From Bimastos eiseni (Eukaryota; Annelida; Clitellata; Crassiclitellata; Lumbricidae), in assembly GCA_959347315.1 (NCBI GenBank), contig OY365816.1:28623207-28687206 (forward strand): 64,000 bases of DNA, written 5' to 3'. The notes beneath the pieces are model-generated. The model was not told the DNA's origin and did no database searches. It saw only the letters and a program-made list of their open reading frames with translations. Numbering within the stretch: the first letter of the stretch is position 1; each line of letters opens with the position of its first letter. Both the position numbers and the translations under genes were made by a program. Below, piece by piece: positions 59,585 to 64,000 of this stretch.

Positions 59585-61090
59585 TGCCTAAGATGTTTGC
59601 TTCTGTGAAAATAAATACAAAACAGGGTTAGCTGTTTAATTGAAAAATAATCAGTTAACGAACTTAGCCATTCACCAAATTTAGCCGTTTAATGCATTCA
59701 CCCATTCACCAAATATAGCCAATTAATAAATTATGATATATGCCAAATTTAGCCATTTACCAATTTATCAATTGCAGTCATTTATAACAGTACGGCATTT
59801 ACAAAGTTAGTCGTTTACAAAATTTAGCCATTTATAAAAGTAAAGAAGACAGTCACCAAGTGTAACCCATTTAGTCATGTTTAGCCATTCATCAAATTGA
59901 ACCATTTAACAGCACTGCATTAGTCATTTAACTATATTTATATTAGATAGCAGAAAATTTATATAGCACCTATGCTGAAAATTCTTCTCAAATGTGACAA
60001 GTTAAACCATTTTGTCAAAAATAATTGCACGAGTCACACATCACACGGAAAACATTTTCTAGACGCAACATTTATTGATAGGATGCTGTATACATTTTTA
60101 ACTGTGTATACTAGATACATATACACCACTGTTCATAGAAATTGGTTATTACAGAATATAATTACTTACTGAACAGTCAACTTAATTGCAATCAAGACCT
60201 TAACCTTAGACACATGGCCTATTGACGAAGCACCCAAACAGACTTTTATCCGCCATCTCAATAATTATATAGCCCATGCGTGATCACTTCCTCCTCAACA
60301 AACAAACTCTGAGGATCAACCTAGCTAGACCAGTCACAACCGGTTAGTCCGTATGCTTAATTCAATGTTTCATTAACAAAGCCAACCGGTTATTACCAAT
60401 CCACTGGTTGTTGACCCTTGCAAGTCTATTGCTCTCTGCCTCTTGTCATTTATCCAAAAGACAAAGCTACCGACCCTGCTTTTAACTTTCCATAGGCGGG
60501 TGACCTCTCCTGTCAATCGTGGCTTACTAGTTTATTGTTATGCAATTAATAACATACCAGATGTCATCGTGACTTACAAGGAACTAGACTATATGGGAGC
60601 TTATTAAAAATTTCAGTTGATTTGCCTTTCATTTCTTTTTTTGACAGAAATTAGAGAACTCAAGATAGTCATATAGTTTTTATCGTAAAAAAATTTAAAA
60701 TGTAATCTATGTCAGTAATACGAAAATGATGAATCAATAAGGTATCGAGCTTATGGATCAGGTTAACCGCTGTATTCACATAACAATTATTATAATCAGT
60801 GAGTAGCGTGATGAACTATTGTTATACCTATTGCAGAATCACATGGCGGAAGAGGGCAATCACTATTGAAAACAATTCAGATATTAAAACATACCCAAAA
60901 ACGTAAATATTGAAAATCGGGTAGAATAACTATATTTAGCCGTAAACGTTCGAAATATCGGCGTTGTTTCTTGAAGTATTGCGCGAAAAATTACAATCCG
61001 AACGAAAACGTCGCGAATATGCGACAGAAATTTTTTCTAGCATGAATAATCTTCGTTTTCCGGAAGTATTACGTACAACTGACCCCAGGA
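59585..61090. other. OGDH 5' UTR end and probable first intron
   Basis: 59585-59602 is the 5' UTR part of the first coding exon, ending at an acceptor. Beyond it the DNA looks intronic, with imperfect repeats of TTTAGCCATTTA at 59660-59940. No coding exon recognised; the noncoding first exon of OGDH should lie further up. Confidence 0.55.
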
Positions 61091-61093
61091 ATT

Positions 61094-61217
61094 AACCAAT
61101 AGCTGTCCAGAGTCCGTTGCTACGACCTAATTTTAGCCAATGGCTGTCCGACTTTGTGGAAAGCCAAACACATTGACCTGGCAACAACCAATCAGAATTG
61201 TGAGCCCACTGACGTAA
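61094..61217 (-). promoter_or_regulatory. CCAAT-box cluster with a CRE-like site, candidate OGDH promoter
   Basis: CCAAT at 61096-61100, 61137-61141 and 61188-61192, and TGACGTAA at 61210-61217, within 125 bp. The first two boxes lie in near-copies (CCAATAGCTGTCC and CCAATGGCTGTCC) 41 bp apart. It sits 1.5 kb upstream of the OGDH start across a 5' UTR intron. Assignment to OGDH is inference from position. Confidence 0.4.
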
Positions 61218-61634
61218 TGGGCACACCTTCTACAAAGCCAGGCGGCACACCCCCGCTTACACCGAATGACCTAATCGCCCGTGCTTTGTCAAGTGGCGGC
61301 TAATTCAGCCTTATTCAGGCCGTTAGATAAGAACGTTTACTTCGTAATCTTGATCTCAAGAATTCTCGTGATGTCCTCTACTTTATTTTGGAATGACCCA
61401 CTATATAGTACCCTCTTTAATAGTTAGAAATGTGTAGTTTCTGTACAATAATTATTTATTATATAATTATTTTACAATAGATAATTCCCGCCATCGGGAC
61501 AAAATTTAATGGCATAAAAATGGATATCTTCTATAGTTGCAGGCTTCCCACTTCAGAGTCAAATTGACTTCCGCTTCTGATCTCGGTGTTCTCACTGTTC
61601 TGGGAAGTTTTACACTTGACTGGGAACCGTATTG

Positions 61635-61800
61635 TAATGTAATGGAGAATTTATATAGCACCGCTCGATGTCAGAGGCACTTACGACTCAGCAAATGGCT
61701 AAACGGAGAACATGAAAGTCTTCAACAGGCGCCTACGTGGTTGATTCAGGCCGCAGAGGGGAGAGGGAAGAGGGAAGAGGAAGGCAGCTCGTAGGCAGTT
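61635..61800 (-). mobile_element. Retroelement tail, reverse orientation
   Basis: GAATTTATATAGCACCGCTC is the reverse form of the GCGCTATATAAAT-type tail, then GGCACTTACGACTCAGC as in the 2960-3180 copy. Confidence 0.5.
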
Positions 61801-62431
61801 CCAGATGATATATACTGAAGGGAGCCACGGAGGCTAAGCTCAGTGTGAATGTTCGTTTAGCAGTGAACAAGCTGAATATGCAATTGCTCTATTCGCTATA
61901 ATCTTCATCTTTATCGGCTCTATGTATTTCTCTGCACCGGCAATAAAAACTATTCTTCGCACATTACCACAGATTTACATTACGCAACAAAAACATAACG
62001 CATGCCAATATTACAGCTCGCCGTGCAGTTATCCTGCGTCGCTTTATACGTCATCAACATGACGTAGTTGACGGGTCCTGATCACAAGTGGACCATGGAG
62101 CGTTTATAAATTATTGTATACATATTCAACAATTTCCGCAGTATTACAAACAAAACAATCGAATATTATTTTGATTGATAGTCATCGTCACAGCCCGTGA
62201 GTCACTGATAATGTACAAGCCTATGTATACGCTGAAATTGGTTATTTTAAGGTGTGCGGGACGTATGACTTCCCAATTCAACGTGTCCTCATTTTGTTGG
62301 AAACTGTCCGATTGTTTGCTCATTGTTAGCAATCATTATCCTTGGAAATTTCTAACCGGAAGTCTGTGCCTAATGTGTTATTGTGTGTGTCTATGCTTAT
62401 AAATAATTATGTATAATATGCTAGTGTGTTC

Positions 62432-62537
<106 letters not shown>

Positions 62538-62579
62538 TATATATAACGCCCTGATGCGGCGCTGTATCAAGTATTTATG

Positions 62580-62611
<32 letters not shown>

Positions 62612-63184
62612 CCAGAGCTGTATGGGTAATTGAGCTTATAAATAGACATTGACCCGGTGGTCTCTGCGACAGGCCCACCATGCCAATCTACGGCCACGGG
62701 AAGGGGTGACTGATCGCAGAATCAAATGATATTGCCATTACCCGCAGGCAATAAATGTCGTGCCTCTCATGCTGGCTGGTCTATTCCTTAGTCATTAGTG
62801 TCTGCCAGACTACCACTCCTATGCGGTATACCTAAGGTGTCTGCTGCGCTTTGAGCCAGAATACACCCAATTAGTGGTTTTAGCTAGACCACGCTGTGTG
62901 ATAACAATGATCATGATGCATGTTAAGGCTCCAACAAAATATCACATGCCATTCATTTGCCCCTCACGAAGAAGGACAGCAAGACTAATTTTTTTATCAA
63001 GGATGATGCATAAAAACATGTACTACGTCGGCCCAATTGGTTCGATAAATAATCCATTACATTTAGACCTATTATCTGATCACTTATTGGATGAACTGTT
63101 TTCAGTGATTTAACTCTTAGGCTGCATTAGTTATGTAAATGGCTACGTTCTGTCAGCTATTTTCTCTCAATAAACAAAAATACA

Positions 63185-63260
63185 TACATACACTGGCGTC
63201 ACCCTCCTCCTTTATCCATGCTTGGGATTGGTACTGCGAACAGTGGTGGAGTTTCCTGGC
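63185..63260 (+). mobile_element. Dispersed repeat family D copy
   Basis: GCGTCACCCTCCTCCTTTAT, then CATGCTTGGGATTGG and GCGAACAGTGGTGGAG, close to the copies at 30240-30430. Confidence 0.6.
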
Positions 63261-63689
63261 CTATAGCGTTGCGTCGCTTCAACCTGTGCAACGATATAAG
63301 GAACTGGATAAAGGTTTTCCTTGTTAACCTTTTCACCCGGTTAATCGCCAAAGCGCCCTAGATGTAGTTTGCTTACGACGGCGCAATATCTTCTGTCTGA
63401 CATTAGACCTATAAATAATCATAGGCCGACTCCGTTCCTGTCTGTTTGAAATATTAACGCATATAGTATTATTATTATTATTATATTAAAATTTAGCGTA
63501 TGGGAGAGCCAGGAAGAGCGGAGCGTTATTTTTCAACTAACTGTGCCGCGTGTCTCATTCGGTAGATGGCATATTATGCGTTTCGATAATACTTCGATGA
63601 TTGTTGTTAATACAGTGGTCTATTTCGCCATTTTAATGTATGTATTTATTGTTTGAATGAAACTACATTTTTTCATGTCCAATAATCTA

Positions 63690-63885
63690 TTATGTTCAGG
63701 CTTTTGTCCAGGGGCTTTTGTTTTGTCTAGTCGTGTTTCATGTCTAGGAGCTTTTGTCTGAAGAACTTACAGCCGGGGGGTTTGTCCAAGCGGATTTTGC
63801 CGGAGGGCTTTTGTCCAAGGTAGCTAATGTTCGGGGGCTTTTGCCTGGTTAATATCCGGGAGGGCTTTTGTCTGGGGGGCTCATC
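63690..63885. repeat. Degenerate direct repeats with GGGGCTTTTGTCC core
   Basis: About seven imperfect copies of GGGGGCTTTTGTCC or GGTTTGTCC spaced 15-35 bp apart. Confidence 0.7.
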
Positions 63886-64000
63886 ATGCCAGTACTACAT
63901 TCAACAAATGGAAACACCAAAAGCCATTCACTTCAAAGTCTCTTACAGTTTTTCGACCGAAGTCCAATGTAACTTTGACAAAACAATTAAAAACAATATT

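Overview
This is nuclear DNA from an animal, read from sequence alone. Genes are broken by GT-AG introns, intergenic and intronic DNA is full of microsatellites, minisatellites and short transposon relics, and the gene families (DEG/ENaC channel, 4E-BP, ETFRF1, SENP, GALNT, OGDH) are metazoan. The retroelement tails with a GCGCTATATAAAT motif and the gene structure suggest a marine invertebrate, but the phylum cannot be told from this window.

Layout: (1) 1-3771, plus strand, the 3' part of a DEG/ENaC-family channel gene. (2) 5906-11510, minus strand, an RS-rich SCAF1/PHRF1-type protein with one 4-kb exon and two small exons for the C-terminal SRI-like domain. (3) 13301-14271, plus strand, ETFRF1 (LYRM5). 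(4) 16656-22655, plus strand, an eIF4E-binding protein. (5) 24363-26629, minus strand, a GALNT-like type II membrane protein whose catalytic motifs are degraded. (6) 28682-42690, plus strand, a 19-coding-exon SENP1-type SUMO protease (723 codons, every splice phase agrees). (7) 46097-59584, minus strand, a 17-coding-exon 2-oxoglutarate dehydrogenase E1 (1019 aa, every splice phase agrees). The rest, 59.6-64 kb, is the OGDH 5' region and repeats.

Genes alternate in orientation: the channel and SCAF1-like genes converge, SCAF1-like and ETFRF1 diverge, 4E-BP and GALNT-like converge, GALNT-like and SENP diverge, and SENP and OGDH converge. I see no operon or functional cluster. ETFRF1 and OGDH are both mitochondrial but look unrelated in regulation. 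The most interesting items are the cysteine-poor channel ectodomain, the intact but catalytically degraded GALNT-like gene, an OGDH whose C-terminal half resembles plant and fungal enzymes, a GC-AG intron in SENP, and several short transposons with clear inverted repeats or target-site duplications.

Exon models were built by hand from reading frames, splice consensus and family alignment from memory. No search or transcript evidence was available.
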